The notes beneath the pieces were generated by a model. The model was not told the DNA's origin and made no database searches. It worked only from the letters and a program-made list of their open reading frames with translations. From Cyanobacteria bacterium OH_CFB_184 (lineage in GTDB: Bacteria > Cyanobacteriota > Vampirovibrionia > Gastranaerophilales > Gastranaerophilaceae), in assembly GCA_023414155.1 (NCBI GenBank), contig JAEZOG010000224.1, positions 1 through 6,499 of the forward strand: a stretch of DNA of 6,499 nt, in the 5' to 3' direction. The position numbers and the translations under genes are program-made. This document shows positions 6,114-6,499 of the stretch, one piece after another; within the stretch, counting starts at the first letter, position 1; each line of letters opens with the position of its first letter.

Positions 6114-6499
6114 TTATATTTTACTCATCATATCAATATACAGATTTACATCGAATTTTCTTTTACAACCTTCGTAATTCATGTATCTTATTTTGCCAAA
6201 AACATTTCTATCAAACCATGCCCTATCGTGTAATCCTCCTATGCTCCACATTATACCAACATAGCCATTAGGGTCTAAGCCATCAAGGGAATATTTGTCA
6301 TTCAAATAAATTGCAATATCTAACGCTTCTTCAGGAGTTTTCGTCCATTCAAGGATCTTTTTTGCCCAGTACATTCTCATATACGAATGGATTTTGCCCC
6401 TTTTTAACAATTCTATTTGAGCTGCATTCCACAGATCATCGTGAGTTTTTGCATTTTCAAACTCTTCTCTTGAATAAAGATAAGTCCTAACATCAAACC
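6114..6499 (-). CDS. Class II CPD photolyase, C-terminal part (5' end outside window)
   Basis: The reading frame stays open to the window edge and encodes the last 127 residues of a deoxyribodipyrimidine photolyase. Such enzymes use FAD and blue light to split UV-induced cyclobutane pyrimidine dimers. Class II hallmarks visible, in order, are [57 protein letters not shown] and [18 protein letters not shown]. This is the FAD-binding helical region and the usual class II C-terminus; the antenna domain and start would lie beyond 6499. A TTG at 6408-6410 could be mistaken for a start, but conserved sequence continues upstream of it through the edge, so it is an internal Leu codon. The stop lies 22 nt before the peroxiredoxin start, pointing to one operon. 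The promoter is out of view. Confidence 0.95.
   Translation of the reverse strand, partial: FDVRTYLYSREEFENAKTHDDLWNAAQIELLKRGKIHSYMRMYWAKKILEWTKTPEEALDIAIYLNDKYSLDGLDPNGYVGIMWSIGGLHDRAWFDRNVFGKIRYMNYEGCKRKFDVNLYIDMMSKI

Noticed and set aside
5994..6271. Two overlapping plus-strand frames opposite the peroxiredoxin and photolyase
   Set aside because: Both are antisense to well-conserved enzymes and resemble no protein family.

Overview
The window is AT-rich bacterial DNA with six protein-coding genes, five leftward (minus strand) and one rightward. The best guess for the source is the non-photosynthetic cyanobacterial relatives (Melainabacteria/Vampirovibrionia, Gastranaerophilales-like). 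The basis is the low GC, a prepilin N-terminus with the core SEALITLMII, and a small orphan protein beginning with an FG-x-KVPT-like motif. Both resemble, from memory only, proteins common in that lineage, so the assignment is an inference and not proven here.

Left part (77-2050, minus): a 634-residue surface protein built from three modules. These are a type IV prepilin-like membrane helix, about 19 degenerate 17-residue repeats of the NTAIG/NVAVG type seen in YadA-like heads and phage fibres, and a C-terminal S74 intramolecular chaperone with an intact Ser/Lys autocleavage dyad followed by a coiled coil. It lies 66 bp downstream of mutS2 and may have its own promoter in that gap.

Middle (2048-4989): mutS2 (minus, TTG start) encodes a full-length MutS2 with ATPase, coiled-coil, KOW-like and Smr domains. 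It is transcribed divergently from a 136-residue orphan gene (plus). A good -10 box for mutS2 lies in the 128-bp divergent gap. The orphan gene and the leftward operon to its right converge on one hairpin that looks like a bidirectional terminator (4995-5017).

Right part (5033-6499, minus): a tight run of three genes, in transcription order a class II CPD photolyase (5' end outside the window), a BCP-type peroxiredoxin and a membrane-anchored Hsp20/alpha-crystallin-like protein. The gaps are 22 and 15 nt, so this is almost surely one operon. Light-driven DNA repair, peroxide removal and a small chaperone fit a photo-oxidative or oxidative stress unit. No stretch over 300 bp lacks a gene. No tRNA, rRNA, CRISPR array, insertion sequence or riboswitch was seen.
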